64,000 nt of DNA, taken from NCBI RefSeq assembly GCF_009800925.1, contig NZ_WOYF01000003.1:62001-126000 (forward strand), written 5' to 3'. Of the stretch, positions 39,246 to 50,888 are shown piece by piece. Numbering within the stretch: the first letter of the stretch is position 1; each line of letters begins with the position of its first letter. The DNA comes from Budvicia diplopodorum. Lineage in GTDB: Bacteria > Pseudomonadota > Gammaproteobacteria > Enterobacterales > Enterobacteriaceae. The notes under the pieces were generated by a model, which saw nothing but the letters and a program-made list of their open reading frames with translations, was not told the origin of the DNA and made no database searches. A program made the translations under genes and the position numbers.

Positions 39246-40676
39246 TCAAATCAGCTGTTTCCGCTGATTTGATGGGGGAATAGATAACGACTCCCTGTAC
39301 TTTGCTACCGTCCGTCTGGCAACAATAATCCCTTGTTCGGTCAGCATGTCGGCAATTTTACTATCGCTCAACGGCTTCCCTGAGTTTTCTGCTGAAATTA
39401 ATTTTTTAACCAATGCCCGGATGGCGGTTGATGAGGCTTCACCGCCGGTATCCGTATTTACGTGGCTGGAAAAGAAGTATTTTAACTCAAATATTCCGCG
39501 GGGGCTATGTAAGTACTTTTGCGTAGTTACGCGTGAAATGGTTGACTCGTGCATATCCACGGCTTGGGCGATATCTGCCAGTACCATCGGGCGCATGTAT
39601 TCAGCCCCCAGCTCAAAAAACTCTACCTGTCGTTCAACAATACATTCTGTTACGCGAAGCAGGGTGTCATTGCGGCTTTCTAAGCTTTTGATCAGCCACT
39701 TGGCATCTTGCAAATTAGTGCGGATATATTGATTGTCACTGGCATTATGCGTGTTAGTCATTGACGCATAGTGTTGATTAATCTGTAGCCGGGGGATGCT
39801 TTCGGTATTTAATTCAACGGTCCACTTCCCCTGAATTTTGCGTACCAGCACGTCTGGAATCACATACTCTGACTCACCAGCGTGAATTGACTGGCCGGGG
39901 CGCGGGTCTAAACGTTGAATGAGCAACATCGCCTCTTTAAGCGATTCTTCTTTAATGCGGCTGAGCTTAAGCAAAGAGCGGAAGTCGTGGCTTCCCATCA
40001 GGGCTAAGTGCCGATCGACAATCTGTCGAGCTTCTGCGAGATAGGGCGTTTTGACGTCTAACTGTGATAGCTGGACCAGCAGGCATTCGCGCAGATCGCG
40101 CGAGGCAACGCCGACCGGGTCAAACCATTGGATGCGTTTTAGTACGGCCTCTACTTCATCAAGGTCGATATTATCTTGGCCCAGCCCCTCCAAAATTTCT
40201 TCAAGAGAGACCGTGAGGTAACCGGTAGTATCTACGGCGTCAATAATCGAGGTGGCAATGGCTTTATCGATATCAGAAAATGGCGTTAAATCCATTTGCC
40301 ACATCAGATGATCCTGCAGCGTTTGAACGGTTTCGCCCTGAAAAATTGGCAATTCTTCGCTGCCGTAGTCATTACTGGTGCCTGATGGCGTTCCGGCCGA
40401 ATAGATCTCGTCCCATGTCGCATCTAGCGGCAGGTCTTCTGGAATGTCTGACTGCTGTAGCGCTTCGCTGGTATCAAGCTGTTCGCTGTCTTGCTCTTCA
40501 CGAGCATCTATCTCTTTGTGAAGATCGGTTTGCTCAAGCAATGGATTACTTTCCAGCGCGAGTTGAATTTCTTGCTGTAGCTCAAGCGTCGACAGCTGCA
40601 GCAGACGTATTGCCTGCTGTAGCTGTGGAGTCATGGTTAGTTGTTGACTTAACTTGAGCTGTAAACTTTGCTTCAT
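39246..40676 (-). CDS. rpoN: RNA polymerase sigma-54 factor
   Basis: Sigma factor of 476 residues for promoters activated by enhancer-binding proteins. The Gln/Leu-rich activator region I ([19 protein letters not shown] segment) is followed by an acidic region and a core-binding domain. The C-terminal RpoN box [10 protein letters not shown] is intact, and the end [11 protein letters not shown] is normal, so the gene is complete despite the loss of hpf downstream. Confidence 0.98.
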   Translation of the reverse strand: MKQSLQLKLSQQLTMTPQLQQAIRLLQLSTLELQQEIQLALESNPLLEQTDLHKEIDAREEQDSEQLDTSEALQQSDIPEDLPLDATWDEIYSAGTPSGTSNDYGSEELPIFQGETVQTLQDHLMWQMDLTPFSDIDKAIATSIIDAVDTTGYLTVSLEEILEGLGQDNIDLDEVEAVLKRIQWFDPVGVASRDLRECLLVQLSQLDVKTPYLAEARQIVDRHLALMGSHDFRSLLKLSRIKEESLKEAMLLIQRLDPRPGQSIHAGESEYVIPDVLVRKIQGKWTVELNTESIPRLQINQHYASMTNTHNASDNQYIRTNLQDAKWLIKSLESRNDTLLRVTECIVERQVEFFELGAEYMRPMVLADIAQAVDMHESTISRVTTQKYLHSPRGIFELKYFFSSHVNTDTGGEASSTAIRALVKKLISAENSGKPLSDSKIADMLTEQGIIVARRTVAKYRESLSIPPSNQRKQLI

Positions 40677-40725
40677 AATAAGTTACTACGCTTCTTTATT
40701 ATTACTGGTCGTTGGTAGTCGACAG

Positions 40726-41451
40726 CTACAGGCGGAACTCGTTGCCTAAGTAAACCCGTTTCACGTGTTCATTTTCCAGAATTGATTCCGGCGTTCCGTG
40801 AGCAATTAAGTGGCCCTGATTGACGATATAGGCCCGCTCACACACGTCGAGCGTTTCACGGACGTTATGGTCGGTGATTAGCACGCCTAGCCCGCTATCG
40901 CGAAGATGTTCAATGATCTTTTTGATGTCGATAACGGATATCGGGTCAACGCCGGCAAAAGGTTCATCTAGCAGAATAAATTTAGGATTAGCCGCCAGCG
41001 CCCGTGCAATTTCTACCCGACGGCGTTCACCACCGGAGAGGGACTGCCCCAAATTTTTACGCAAATGGTCGATGTGGAACTCTTCTAATAGCTCATTAGC
41101 GCGATCTTCTCGCTGCTGGCTGGTCAGATCGTTGCGAATTTGCAGCACACCCATCAGGTTATCGTAAACGCTCAGGCGGCGAAATATTGACGCTTCCTGA
41201 GGCAGATAGCCGATGCCGCGACGGGCGCGGGCATGCAGAGGTAACAGGCTGATATCTTCGCCGTCAATGAAAATAGAACCCGCATCTCGCTGAACTATGC
41301 CGACAACCATATAGAACGTTGTTGTTTTTCCGGCTCCGTTTGGCCCGAGTAAACCTACAATTTCACCTGAATTGACGGTAAGGCTGACATCTTCGACAAC
41401 CCGGCGGCCTTTATAGGCTTTAGCTAAATTCTCTGCTGTTAACGTTGCCAT
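40726..41451 (-). CDS. lptB: LPS export ABC ATPase LptB
   Basis: ATPase of the LptB2FGC complex that extracts lipopolysaccharide from the inner membrane. It has 241 residues with Walker [10 protein letters not shown], signature [15 protein letters not shown] and Walker [14 protein letters not shown]. It lies between lptA and rpoN in the conserved order. Confidence 0.98.
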   Translation of the reverse strand: MATLTAENLAKAYKGRRVVEDVSLTVNSGEIVGLLGPNGAGKTTTFYMVVGIVQRDAGSIFIDGEDISLLPLHARARRGIGYLPQEASIFRRLSVYDNLMGVLQIRNDLTSQQREDRANELLEEFHIDHLRKNLGQSLSGGERRRVEIARALAANPKFILLDEPFAGVDPISVIDIKKIIEHLRDSGLGVLITDHNVRETLDVCERAYIVNQGHLIAHGTPESILENEHVKRVYLGNEFRL

Positions 41452-41497
41452 TCGCTGTTGTTTACTCTTCTGTATTTAGATTGCTATTAAAATGGAG

Positions 41498-42046
41498 TTA
41501 GTTTTTTTTCTGTAACTGGGAAGGTACCAATATTGTGGTTACGCGTTTTCCCTTGTCGCTGAAAGCTTCCATTTTTTGCTGTTTAACTTTATAGGTAATA
41601 CGATCGCCTTTAACGTTGCTATCTAGCTGTTCCAGATAGGCATTTCCGCTTAGATCGACGAAGTCATTGGCCAATTCATAGCGAAGTTTAGCCCCGTGGC
41701 CTTTAACCGGCTTGCCGCTGTCTTGCATCTGGGAGAAGGTAACCGGATTACCAAAGGCTTCAACCACTTCATTGCCTTTTTCTTCTGTGCGCGTTACCAC
41801 AACTTTATCTGCGCGGATATCAATGCTGCCTTGCTTAACGACAACATCGCCGGTAAATGTCACCACGTTGCCTTCCATGTCCAAAGACTGCTGGGCGGAC
41901 GTGATATTGATAGGCTGATTAGTATCATCCTTCATTGAAAAAGCGGGCGCACTGCTAACCAGAAAAATCCCGGCTATCACGGTACTCGCCATCACGCTCT
42001 TAGCGCTATTTCGGGATTTAATTTTTAGCTTTTGGTTGAACTTCAT
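41498..42046 (-). CDS. lptA: LPS transport periplasmic protein LptA
   Basis: Bridge protein that carries lipopolysaccharide across the periplasm, 182 residues. A signal peptide (cleavage near PAFS) is followed by the OstA beta-jellyroll domain with QSLDMEGNVVTFTGDVVVKQGSIDIRADKV-like spacing. Its start lies inside the end of lptC (29-base overlap), as in E. coli. Confidence 0.95.
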   Translation of the reverse strand: MKFNQKLKIKSRNSAKSVMASTVIAGIFLVSSAPAFSMKDDTNQPINITSAQQSLDMEGNVVTFTGDVVVKQGSIDIRADKVVVTRTEEKGNEVVEAFGNPVTFSQMQDSGKPVKGHGAKLRYELANDFVDLSGNAYLEQLDSNVKGDRITYKVKQQKMEAFSDKGKRVTTILVPSQLQKKN

Positions 42047-42593
42047 AATAGGTTTTTACCTTTTCAATCAGCTTCGCTGTTTTACTGCGCAGGTTACCAC
42101 GCATTTTCATTCCTTCGGAGGTAAAATTAGCTCCGTACAGAGTCACATGGTCGTCAGAGCTGATGTCTTGCGTTATCAAATTGACATCAGCGTTATCCGT
42201 TTTGATTCTTTCCAGCTGAGATGTTGTCGTCAGGCTGTTTACTTCCACGTTACTATAAAGATACAGCATACGATTTTTAGTCAGCTTTGCCCGATCGGCC
42301 CGAACGGACCACGTAGCAACGGTATCTTTATCAAACATAATCATCATTGGCTTAGTAAACCAAGTATCTTCCGAGGCGGTATAATACTTAACGTCTTCTG
42401 CCGTTAGCTTATAGTTTAACTGACCTTCGGGATTGTACACTATCGTGACCATTTGTTGGCTTTGATAGGTAGGTTCTTTCTCGTCCGGCGGCGTTGCCGT
42501 TTTTTTATCGTCCATATCGGCCAAGTTCCAGCCAATCAGGGCCACGGCGATGAGGGTCAATATCATTGTCAAAATTAGCTTCATTCTACTCAT
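42018..42593 (-). CDS. lptC: LPS export protein LptC
   Basis: Inner-membrane-anchored jellyroll protein of 191 residues that receives LPS from LptBFG and hands it to LptA. One N-terminal helix (about residues 5-22), then the periplasmic domain with YNPEGQLNYKLTAEDVKYY, WSVRADRAKLTKNRMLYLYSNVEV and GMKMRGNLRSKTAKLIEKVKTYYE. It overlaps kdsC by four bases. Confidence 0.95.
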   Translation of the reverse strand: MSRMKLILTMILTLIAVALIGWNLADMDDKKTATPPDEKEPTYQSQQMVTIVYNPEGQLNYKLTAEDVKYYTASEDTWFTKPMMIMFDKDTVATWSVRADRAKLTKNRMLYLYSNVEVNSLTTTSQLERIKTDNADVNLITQDISSDDHVTLYGANFTSEGMKMRGNLRSKTAKLIEKVKTYYEVQPKAKN

Positions 42594-43138
42594 ATTGACA
42601 GCCCCTGTGCGCCTTCCAGCTTATTTTGAGCCTGCAAAATTAAATCACAGAGCTCACGTACTGCACCGCGGCCACCGGCAATTCGTGTGACATAGTGCGC
42701 TTTGGGTAACAGTAACGGATGAGCATCGGCAACGGCGACGGATAAACCTACCTTTTCCATTACAGGCCAATCAATCAGGTCATCGCCAATATAGGCAACT
42801 TGTTCTGGTAGTAGCGATAAGTTGCTTAAGATTTTGTCAAATGCAATCAGTTTATTGGACTGCCCTTGATACAGATGAGTGATGCCTAGCGTTTTAGCCC
42901 GATGTTCCACTAGGCTTGCGTTTCGCCCGGTAATGATAGCGACCTCAATATCCGATGTTATCAGGCAGCGGATACCATAACCATCACGCACGTTGAATGC
43001 TTTTAACTCTTCGCCATGATTGCCCATATAAATCAGGCCATCTGACATAACGCCGTCAACGTCACAGATCAACAAACGAATATTTTTCGCTCGCTGAAAA
43101 ACGTCTTTACTTACAGAGCCGTAGCACGTGTTAATCAT
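42590..43138 (-). CDS. kdsC: 3-deoxy-D-manno-octulosonate 8-phosphate phosphatase
   Basis: HAD-family phosphatase releasing KDO from KDO-8-phosphate for LPS inner core. It has 182 residues; the nucleophile motif is CDVDGVMSDG, with TGR (motif II) and YIGDDLIDWPVM (motif III). It is flanked by kdsD and lptC in the usual KDO/Lpt operon. Confidence 0.96.
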   Translation of the reverse strand: MINTCYGSVSKDVFQRAKNIRLLICDVDGVMSDGLIYMGNHGEELKAFNVRDGYGIRCLITSDIEVAIITGRNASLVEHRAKTLGITHLYQGQSNKLIAFDKILSNLSLLPEQVAYIGDDLIDWPVMEKVGLSVAVADAHPLLLPKAHYVTRIAGGRGAVRELCDLILQAQNKLEGAQGLSI

Positions 43139-43186
43139 GTTTATTACTCATCCGAAACGCTTTATTCGTTTATTGACTATTTTGCT

Positions 43187-44155
43187 TTAAACAACGCCAG
43201 CGCGCAGCATATCATGCATATGAACGATGCCGCGTAATTGATCGCCTTCCGCCACTAAAACGGCGGTAATGTGGCGAGATTGCATCAGGTTCAGCGCCTC
43301 AACTGCCAGCATGTTTGGTGATACTCTGATGCCACCTTTAGTCATTAAATCGCTAATTTTGGCATCATTAAACTCAATGCCTTGATCGAACACGCGGCGT
43401 AGGTCGCCGTCGGTAAAGATACCCTGAATAATCAGGTCGTCATCGCAAATCACCGTCAGGCCTAAATTCTTTCTGGTAATTTCAATGAGCGCTTCACGCA
43501 GTGATGCCGTTTTATTGACGCGTGGAATGTCATCGCCGGTGTGCATGATATCACTAACCCGTAGCAGCAGTTTGCGGCCCAGTGCACCGCCGGGGTGAGA
43601 AAGCGCAAAGTCATCAGCCGTAAAGCCTTTGGCTTTGAGCAGGGCAACGGCTAAAGCATCACCGATAACCAGCGTGGCCGTTGTGCTGGTTGTTGGGGCT
43701 AATCCAAGCGGGCAGGCTTCTTGGGGAACATTGATGCAAAGGTGGGCATCTGCCGCTTTGCCCATCGAACTATTCGGATTACCCGTCATGCAGATCAGCG
43801 GGATTTGCAACCGTTTTATCACCGGGATAAGCGCGGTGATTTCATTGGATTCGCCTGAGTATGAAATGGCAATAACGATGTCATCAGCGGTGATCATGCC
43901 CAAATCGCCGTGGCTGGCTTCACCCGGATGAACAAAGAAAGACGGCGTTCCGGTACTGGCGAATGAGGCAGCCATTTTACAGCCAATGTGGCCTGATTTT
44001 CCCATACCCATAACGACCACTTTGCCTTTGCAGTTGAATATCATTTTGCAGGCTTGTTCAAAATTCTGGTCGATATATTGATAGAGCTGTTCAAGCCCGG
44101 CTCTTTCAATATCAAGAACTTCTTTACCCGCTTGTTGAAAATCAAAACTAGACAT
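43187..44155 (-). CDS. kdsD: D-arabinose 5-phosphate isomerase
   Basis: Converts ribulose-5-phosphate to arabinose-5-phosphate, the first step of KDO synthesis. It has 322 residues: an N-terminal SIS domain (VVVMGMGKSGHIGCKMAASF, SYSGESNEI) followed by two CBS domains (about residues 205-320). It is the first gene of this operon here; yrbG, which precedes it in E. coli, is missing. Confidence 0.96.
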   Translation of the reverse strand: MSSFDFQQAGKEVLDIERAGLEQLYQYIDQNFEQACKMIFNCKGKVVVMGMGKSGHIGCKMAASFASTGTPSFFVHPGEASHGDLGMITADDIVIAISYSGESNEITALIPVIKRLQIPLICMTGNPNSSMGKAADAHLCINVPQEACPLGLAPTTSTTATLVIGDALAVALLKAKGFTADDFALSHPGGALGRKLLLRVSDIMHTGDDIPRVNKTASLREALIEITRKNLGLTVICDDDLIIQGIFTDGDLRRVFDQGIEFNDAKISDLMTKGGIRVSPNMLAVEALNLMQSRHITAVLVAEGDQLRGIVHMHDMLRAGVV

Positions 44156-44696
44156 GACTCAATCTCACTCTATTCAAGGGCTCTTCGTCCTGTTACGGCA
44201 ATATAGCTAGAAACAGCATATTTATTAGCGTGTAGAATACGTTATGTATGCCAATATAAAAGATAAAACTGGCCACTAACAGGGCGTAGTGATGGTTCGA
44301 TACGCTGGCCTATTAAGCACATAATACCGTTAATATGGTTCAACGCCCAATTTTTACTCCGTAACGTTAAAAACCAAACGGCGTAGGTGACAAACTGGCA
44401 AAATGGGCAACCCTATTAGGTGGTACTAAAGAAATAAGATACTTTTATCTCTAAGTCTATGGAACTTTAGCAATCGAGTCTTCGTCTTAGTGGAGAGTAA
44501 CGTCAGGTTCCAATTGTATTGGCCTTGAGGTTACTGCATTATCACCGGAGATACTCCCTTGGGAAGTAGAGTGAAAAATGTAATACAGGCTGAAATGGTT
44601 AGTTATACAACTCTGGCAATCAACTATTGAGCCGGAGTATCTAAATACTTATGATGGATAGAATAGGTATTTCATCCTGAGTAGTTAAAGGACGCT
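44156..44696. promoter_or_regulatory. Divergent intergenic region kdsD-mlaF
   Basis: A 541-base gap between divergent operons, where E. coli carries yrbG. No open frame resembling the calcium/sodium exchanger remains, so it is not an obvious pseudogene. It must hold the kdsD and mlaF promoters; AT-rich stretches near 44200-44260 and 44640-44680 are suitable. AAAGGA lies a few bases before the mlaF start. Confidence 0.4.
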
Positions 44697-45500
44697 ATGA
44701 GTAAATCGACAGATAATTTGGTCGAAGTGCGGGAGATGTCGTTCTCCCGTAACGGTCGTCCAATTTTTCAGGATATCAATATGACGGTGCCTCGCGGTAA
44801 AGTGACTGCGATTATGGGGCCTTCCGGTATTGGTAAGACCACATTATTACGGCTAATCGGCGGGCAACTGGCGCCGGATAGTGGTGATATCTTTTTTGAC
44901 GGGGATAATATTCCTACGCTTTCCCGGCGACGTTTATATGAAGTGCGGAAAAAAATGAGCATGCTGTTCCAGTCGGGAGCGCTGTTTACTGATTTAACCG
45001 TATTTGAAAATGTGGCTTATCCCTTACGAGAACATACCCGGTTGCCCGAAGAGTTGCTGCGTAGCACCGTGCTGATGAAATTGGAAGCGGTAGGGCTGCG
45101 GGGGGCGGCAATGCTGATGCCAAATGAGCTTTCTGGCGGTATGGCACGGAGGGCTGCGCTGGCCAGAGCTATTGCGTTAGAACCCGATCTGATCATGTTT
45201 GACGAGCCTTTTGTCGGGCAAGATCCGATTACCATGGGGGTTTTAGTCAAGCTGATTGATGAACTGAACAGTTCATTGGGTATTACCTGCATTGTGGTTT
45301 CTCATGACGTGCCGGAAGTCTTAAGTATTGCTGACTATGCTTATATTGTTGCAGAGCATCGGGTTATTGCCGAAGGAACACCGGAAGCATTGTGTGCTAA
45401 CCCAGATCCTCGCGCCAGACAATTCTTAGACGGGGTGGCTGATGGGCCGGTTCCTTTCCGTTTTCCTGCCGATGATTATAAAGCGGAGTTACTAAGTTAA
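44697..45500 (+). CDS. mlaF: Phospholipid ABC transporter ATPase MlaF
   Basis: ATPase of the MlaFEDB complex that maintains outer-membrane lipid asymmetry. It has 267 residues: Walker [10 protein letters not shown], signature [16 protein letters not shown] and Walker [14 protein letters not shown]. Its stop overlaps the mlaE start by one base, the first link in a tightly coupled operon. Confidence 0.97.
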   Translation: MSKSTDNLVEVREMSFSRNGRPIFQDINMTVPRGKVTAIMGPSGIGKTTLLRLIGGQLAPDSGDIFFDGDNIPTLSRRRLYEVRKKMSMLFQSGALFTDLTVFENVAYPLREHTRLPEELLRSTVLMKLEAVGLRGAAMLMPNELSGGMARRAALARAIALEPDLIMFDEPFVGQDPITMGVLVKLIDELNSSLGITCIVVSHDVPEVLSIADYAYIVAEHRVIAEGTPEALCANPDPRARQFLDGVADGPVPFRFPADDYKAELLS

Positions 45501-46282
45501 TGTTGTTACAGGCATTGGCGTCTTTAGGGCGTCGTGGTATTCAATTTGCAGTCTCATTTGGTCGGGCAGGAATGATGCTTTACGGCGCGGTAGTTGGAAA
45601 ACCCGAGTTTCGTAAACAGTGGCCGCTACTGATGAAGCAACTGTACGTTGTCGGTGTGCAATCCCTGCTGATTATTATGGTTTCCGGATTGTTTATTGGC
45701 ATGGTACTGGGCTTGCAGGGCTATATTATTCTAACGACCTACAGCGCAGAGGCTAGCCTCGGAATGATGGTGGCGCTGTCTCTGTTGAGGGAACTCGGGC
45801 CGGTGGTCACCGCACTGTTGTTTGCCGGTCGGGCTGGATCTGCGCTAACCGCTGAAATTGGTTTGATGAAAGCTACTGAACAGTTATCCAGTTTAGAAAT
45901 GATGGCGATTGACCCACTGCGTCGGGTTATAACGCCACGTTTCTGGGCGGGAATTATCAGTATGCCGTTACTGACCGCCATCTTTATTGCGGTCGGTATC
46001 ATGGGCGGAGCAATGGTTGGCGTTGACTGGAAGGGAATCGATGATGGTTTCTTTTGGGCCGCCATGCAGGGTTCTGTCAGCTGGCATACCGACTTATTGA
46101 ATGGATTAATAAAAAGTATTGTATTTGCAATCACCGTAACCTGGATTGCTCTTTATAACGGCTATGACTGTATTCCGACATCGGAAGGTATTAGTCAGGC
46201 GACTACTCGTACCGTCGTACATGCATCTTTAGCCGTGCTTGGTGTGGATTTTGTATTGACTGCAATGATGTTTGGGAATTAA
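45500..46282 (+). CDS. mlaE: Phospholipid ABC transporter permease MlaE
   Basis: Membrane permease of 260 residues with about five helices, of the MlaE/TrnD family. Conserved stretches are [41 protein letters not shown] and the C-terminal [21 protein letters not shown]. It sits directly between mlaF and mlaD. Confidence 0.97.
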   Translation: MLLQALASLGRRGIQFAVSFGRAGMMLYGAVVGKPEFRKQWPLLMKQLYVVGVQSLLIIMVSGLFIGMVLGLQGYIILTTYSAEASLGMMVALSLLRELGPVVTALLFAGRAGSALTAEIGLMKATEQLSSLEMMAIDPLRRVITPRFWAGIISMPLLTAIFIAVGIMGGAMVGVDWKGIDDGFFWAAMQGSVSWHTDLLNGLIKSIVFAITVTWIALYNGYDCIPTSEGISQATTRTVVHASLAVLGVDFVLTAMMFGN

Positions 46283-46286
46283 ACCG

Positions 46287-46811
46287 ATGCAAAGTAAAAA
46301 AACGGAAATCTGGGTGGGAATATTCATGGTCATTGGACTATGCTCTCTTTTATTCCTATGTCTAAAAGTTGCTGATGTGAAGTCGTTAGGTAATGAGCCA
46401 ACATATCGACTCTATGCTAATTTTGACAATATTGGCGGCCTAAAAGAGCGTTCTCCTGTGAAAGTCGGTGGCGTGCTGGTTGGACGAGTGGCTGAAATTT
46501 CTCTTGACCCCAAAAGTTACTCTCCACGCGTGAGCATTGATGTGCAGCGGCGTTTTGATCATATCCCGGACACCAGTTCTCTCTCTATCAGAACGTCAGG
46601 CCTGTTAGGCGAGCAGTTTTTAGCCCTGAATATTGGTTTTGAAGATGAAGATATGGGAACTAAGATTTTAGCTGACGGTGATACGATCAAAGATACTAAG
46701 TCTGCGATGGTGCTTGAAGACCTTATCGGTCAGTTTTTATATAAAAGTGGTGGTGACGATGCGAAAGATGAGACACCAGCACCAACTGAAGCTGCTCCTG
46801 CAGTACATTAA
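46287..46811 (+). CDS. mlaD: Phospholipid-binding MCE protein MlaD
   Basis: Inner-membrane-anchored hexameric MCE ring that binds phospholipid, 174 residues from the ATG at 46287. One N-terminal helix (about residues 8-27), then the MCE domain with FDNIGGLKERSPVKVGGVLVGRV. The C-terminal tail is rich in Asp, Ala and Pro. The TTG at 46272 gives an extension unlike homologues. Confidence 0.96.
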   Translation: MQSKKTEIWVGIFMVIGLCSLLFLCLKVADVKSLGNEPTYRLYANFDNIGGLKERSPVKVGGVLVGRVAEISLDPKSYSPRVSIDVQRRFDHIPDTSSLSIRTSGLLGEQFLALNIGFEDEDMGTKILADGDTIKDTKSAMVLEDLIGQFLYKSGGDDAKDETPAPTEAAPAVH

Positions 46812-46850
46812 TTTTTCATACGGACTTGAAGCCAGATAAGAGGAATATAT

Positions 46851-47483
46851 ATGTTTAAGCGATTTATGATGGTGTTACTTTTAGTTATCGCACCTTTAGC
46901 GGTTAACGCGGCTGACGCATCTAACCCTTACCAACAGATGGCAGTTGCGGCCGATAAAGTATTTACTCGACTGAAAAATGAGCAGCCAAAGATTAAGCAG
47001 GACCCAAACTACCTGCGTACCATAGTAAAGCAAGAGCTACTGCCGTACATTCAAATTAAGTATGCGGGCGCGCTGGTTTTAGGCCGTTACTATAAAGATA
47101 GCACTCCGGCACAGCGTGATGCCTATATGCCTGCGTTTGAGGCCTATTTGGAACAGGCTTACGGTCAGGCGTTAGCCATGTATAACGGTCAAGGTTATAC
47201 CATTTCACCGGAACAACCGTTGGGCGATAAAGATAATATCGCTATTCGTATCACAATCAATGATACCAACGGCCGCCCGCCGGTTCGTTTAGATTTCCAA
47301 TGGCGTAAAAATAGTAAAACCGGTGAGTGGCAGGCTTACGATATGATTGCTGAAGGTATCAGTATGATTACTACCAAGCAAAATGAGTGGGCTGAAACTT
47401 TACGCAGTCAGGGCGTTGACGGCCTGACTAAGCAACTCATTACTTCGGCTAGTCAACCTATCAAGCTGGAAGATAAAAAGTAA
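46851..47483 (+). CDS. mlaC: Periplasmic phospholipid shuttle MlaC
   Basis: Soluble lipid carrier between the outer-membrane MlaA and MlaD, 210 residues. A signal peptide is cleaved near VNAADA (about 20). The body follows MlaC with [25 protein letters not shown] and the [14 protein letters not shown] segment. The last base overlaps mlaB. Confidence 0.96.
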   Translation: MFKRFMMVLLLVIAPLAVNAADASNPYQQMAVAADKVFTRLKNEQPKIKQDPNYLRTIVKQELLPYIQIKYAGALVLGRYYKDSTPAQRDAYMPAFEAYLEQAYGQALAMYNGQGYTISPEQPLGDKDNIAIRITINDTNGRPPVRLDFQWRKNSKTGEWQAYDMIAEGISMITTKQNEWAETLRSQGVDGLTKQLITSASQPIKLEDKK

Positions 47484-47803
47484 TGTCCAATTCCCTGAAT
47501 TGGCAGGCTGAAAACGGTATCGTGACTTTCAGCGGTGATTTAGATCGGGAAACGTTGCTGCCGTTTTGGAACAAACGGCAGCAGATCTTAACGCCTGATA
47601 TACAAGTATTGGATGTCGCTAACTTAGACCGGGTCGATTCAGCCGGTTTAGCACTGTTAATCCACATATTGGATGAAAGCGCGCAGCGGAACCAAATGCT
47701 GAAGCTGGCGGGAATGACTGGAAAGCTACAGACGTTGGCCGCTTTATATAACCTGCAACAAATAATTGAGCCTTATCTGGTGAGTCCTACTGATATGGTG
47801 TGA
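47483..47803 (+). CDS. mlaB: STAS-domain protein MlaB
   Basis: Cytoplasmic STAS protein of 106 residues that stabilises and activates MlaF. The typical DRVDSAGLALLIHIL segment, with the Ser of the STAS loop, is present. It ends the mla operon; a terminator follows 35 bases later. Confidence 0.93.
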   Translation: MSNSLNWQAENGIVTFSGDLDRETLLPFWNKRQQILTPDIQVLDVANLDRVDSAGLALLIHILDESAQRNQMLKLAGMTGKLQTLAALYNLQQIIEPYLVSPTDMV

Positions 47804-47837
47804 TAATATTGTCGGCAGACTGATTTGATATAAGCTG

Positions 47838-47870
47838 CGGAGGTGTGAATGCACCTCCGTAATATTTTTA
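47838..47870 (+). terminator. Terminator of the mla operon
   Basis: Eight-pair stem CGGAGGTG/CACCTCCG (47838-47845 with 47852-47859), 6-base loop, then an AT-rich T-tract. Confidence 0.78.
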
Positions 47871-48004
47871 TATCTCATCTACCATTATGCCTTTAGGCGT
47901 AGCCACCATTTTTTAATTCTCAGGGGTTAAACCACCGCTGTTTTCTGTTTATTTGAATTGAAAGCGGATACTGAGATTTTAGTTAAATAAAGACTGTGAA
48001 GACT

Positions 48005-48259
48005 ATGGAAAATAGTGAAATTAAACAAATTTTAATCGATGCACTCAATCTAGAGGATGCACACGTTACCGGTGATGGTAGCCATTTTCAGGTGATTGCT
48101 ATTGGTGACGTATTTACCGGAATGAGCCGCGTTAAACAGCAGCAAACGGTTTATGCTCCACTCATGGAGTACATTTCTGATAACCGTATTCATGCACTTT
48201 CTATTAAAGTTTATACCCCGCAAGAGTGGCAACGGGATCGTAAGCTCAACGGTTTTTAA
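48005..48259 (+). CDS. ibaG: BolA-family protein IbaG (YrbA)
   Basis: Small BolA-like protein of 84 residues that partners monothiol glutaredoxin and binds iron-sulfur clusters. [27 protein letters not shown] and the C-terminal [15 protein letters not shown] are typical. The ATG at 48005 matches E. coli; a GTG at 47996 adds three residues. It precedes murA, as in E. coli. Confidence 0.94.
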   Translation: MENSEIKQILIDALNLEDAHVTGDGSHFQVIAIGDVFTGMSRVKQQQTVYAPLMEYISDNRIHALSIKVYTPQEWQRDRKLNGF

Positions 48260-48379
48260 TTGCTGGTCAGATCTAGCACTAGGCTATAAAGGTATTGCTA
48301 TTGGCCGAATAGAACTAAAATAAACAGCCTAAGGCTGAAGCAATATCATCATTTACTTGTTGTTTTTAAGAGAGATTAG

Positions 48380-49642
<1,263 letters not shown>

Positions 49643-49667
49643 GTAGTTTTGCTTATTTATTAAATAC

Positions 49668-49694
49668 AAAAAAGGACGCATAGCGTCCTTTTTT
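49668..49694. terminator. Bidirectional terminator between murA and degS
   Basis: Twelve-pair stem AAAAAAGGACGC/GCGTCCTTTTTT with a 3-base loop, between convergent genes. Confidence 0.92.
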
Positions 49695-49713
49695 AATGTC
49701 TGGCAAGAAGCCA

Positions 49714-50799
49714 TTATTGTGTAATCGGCACTTCCTGAGCCGCAGGATATTCACTCACGGTCAGCGTAATATTCAACCGCTGTCCCTGACGCAATACCAC
49801 TAACGGAATGCTAGTACCCGGGCGGATTTCTGCCACTTGATCCATGACTTCTACCGCAGAAGTTGCGGGTTTATTATTTACGCTAGTCAGGATATCTCCG
49901 ACCAGCAACCCGGCGTGATCTGCTGGCCCGTCGAGAGTAACGGCACCGACTAATATTCCCTGCATGCGATCAAAAGGGCTTCCCTGATTCTGCACTTGGC
50001 TAAATTCGCGGCCTTCGATGCCCATATAGCCACGGATAACCCGACCATCACGAATCAGCTTATCCATAATCTTGGTGGCTAAGGCCGTTGGAATCGCGAA
50101 GCCGATACCTTCAGGCGTATCGCCATCGGTGCGTTTATCCAGCGAGAGGGTATTGATACCCACAAGTTCACCCAACGAATTAATTAATGCCCCGCCCGAG
50201 TTACCGTGATTGATTGATGCATCGGTTTGCAGCAGGTTTTGTCGGCCATAGGGACTTAGCCCAATTCGCCCGGTAGCGCTAATTATTCCCTGAGTGACGG
50301 TTTGCCCTAGGTTATAAGGGTTACCGATGGCCAAAACAACATCGCCAATATGCGGCGTGCGTTTTGAATTAATTAAGATAACCGGTAGGTTATTATCTTG
50401 GATTTTCAGTACGGCAAGATCCGTGAGTGTATCAGAACCGACTAACAGCGCTTCATACACCTGACCATTTTGTAAGGTAATAATGATTTGGTCAGCATTT
50501 AAGATAACGTGCTTATTGGTAAGAATATAACCCTTTTTGTTCATAATGACGCCTGAACCAAGGGTGTTAATACCTAAATTTTGAGTGGATGAGCCAGATG
50601 AGCTACGGTTGTATACATTAACGACGGCAGGGGCTGCTCGCCTTACCGCGCTGTTATAACTTACAGGAGACTCATTCAGCGGTAAATATAAGGAATTATC
50701 AAATAGCCCTGTCGCCGAGCGTAGCGACGGGAAGATAAGTAATAAAGCTGAAGCAATAACTAAACCAATAATTATTGGTCGTAAGAGTTTGGCAAGCAT
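49714..50799 (-). CDS. degS: Envelope stress protease DegS
   Basis: Membrane-anchored serine protease that cleaves the anti-sigma factor RseA on outer-membrane stress. It is 361 residues: one N-terminal helix, trypsin-like domain with catalytic triad residues in LTNKHVI, DLAVLKI and HGNSGGAL, then a single PDZ domain. The ATG at 50799 matches E. coli; 50862 adds an unrelated 21-residue extension. It lies 90 bases after degQ. Confidence 0.95.
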   Translation of the reverse strand: MLAKLLRPIIIGLVIASALLLIFPSLRSATGLFDNSLYLPLNESPVSYNSAVRRAAPAVVNVYNRSSSGSSTQNLGINTLGSGVIMNKKGYILTNKHVILNADQIIITLQNGQVYEALLVGSDTLTDLAVLKIQDNNLPVILINSKRTPHIGDVVLAIGNPYNLGQTVTQGIISATGRIGLSPYGRQNLLQTDASINHGNSGGALINSLGELVGINTLSLDKRTDGDTPEGIGFAIPTALATKIMDKLIRDGRVIRGYMGIEGREFSQVQNQGSPFDRMQGILVGAVTLDGPADHAGLLVGDILTSVNNKPATSAVEVMDQVAEIRPGTSIPLVVLRQGQRLNITLTVSEYPAAQEVPITQ

Positions 50800-50846
50800 G
50801 CATACAATCAGTAAGAAATAAAGGTTGTTAAGGATAACATGACTTG

Positions 50847-50875
50847 AACGGATACGGCACATTACCGTATCCGTT
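50847..50875. other. Hairpin between degQ and degS
   Basis: Eleven-pair perfect inverted repeat (50847-50857 with 50865-50875). It lacks a T-tract in the degQ-to-degS direction, so it is more likely an mRNA-stability or processing element than a terminator for degQ; on the plus strand it is followed by Ts. Confidence 0.55.
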
Positions 50876-50888
50876 TTTGCGATCGGGG

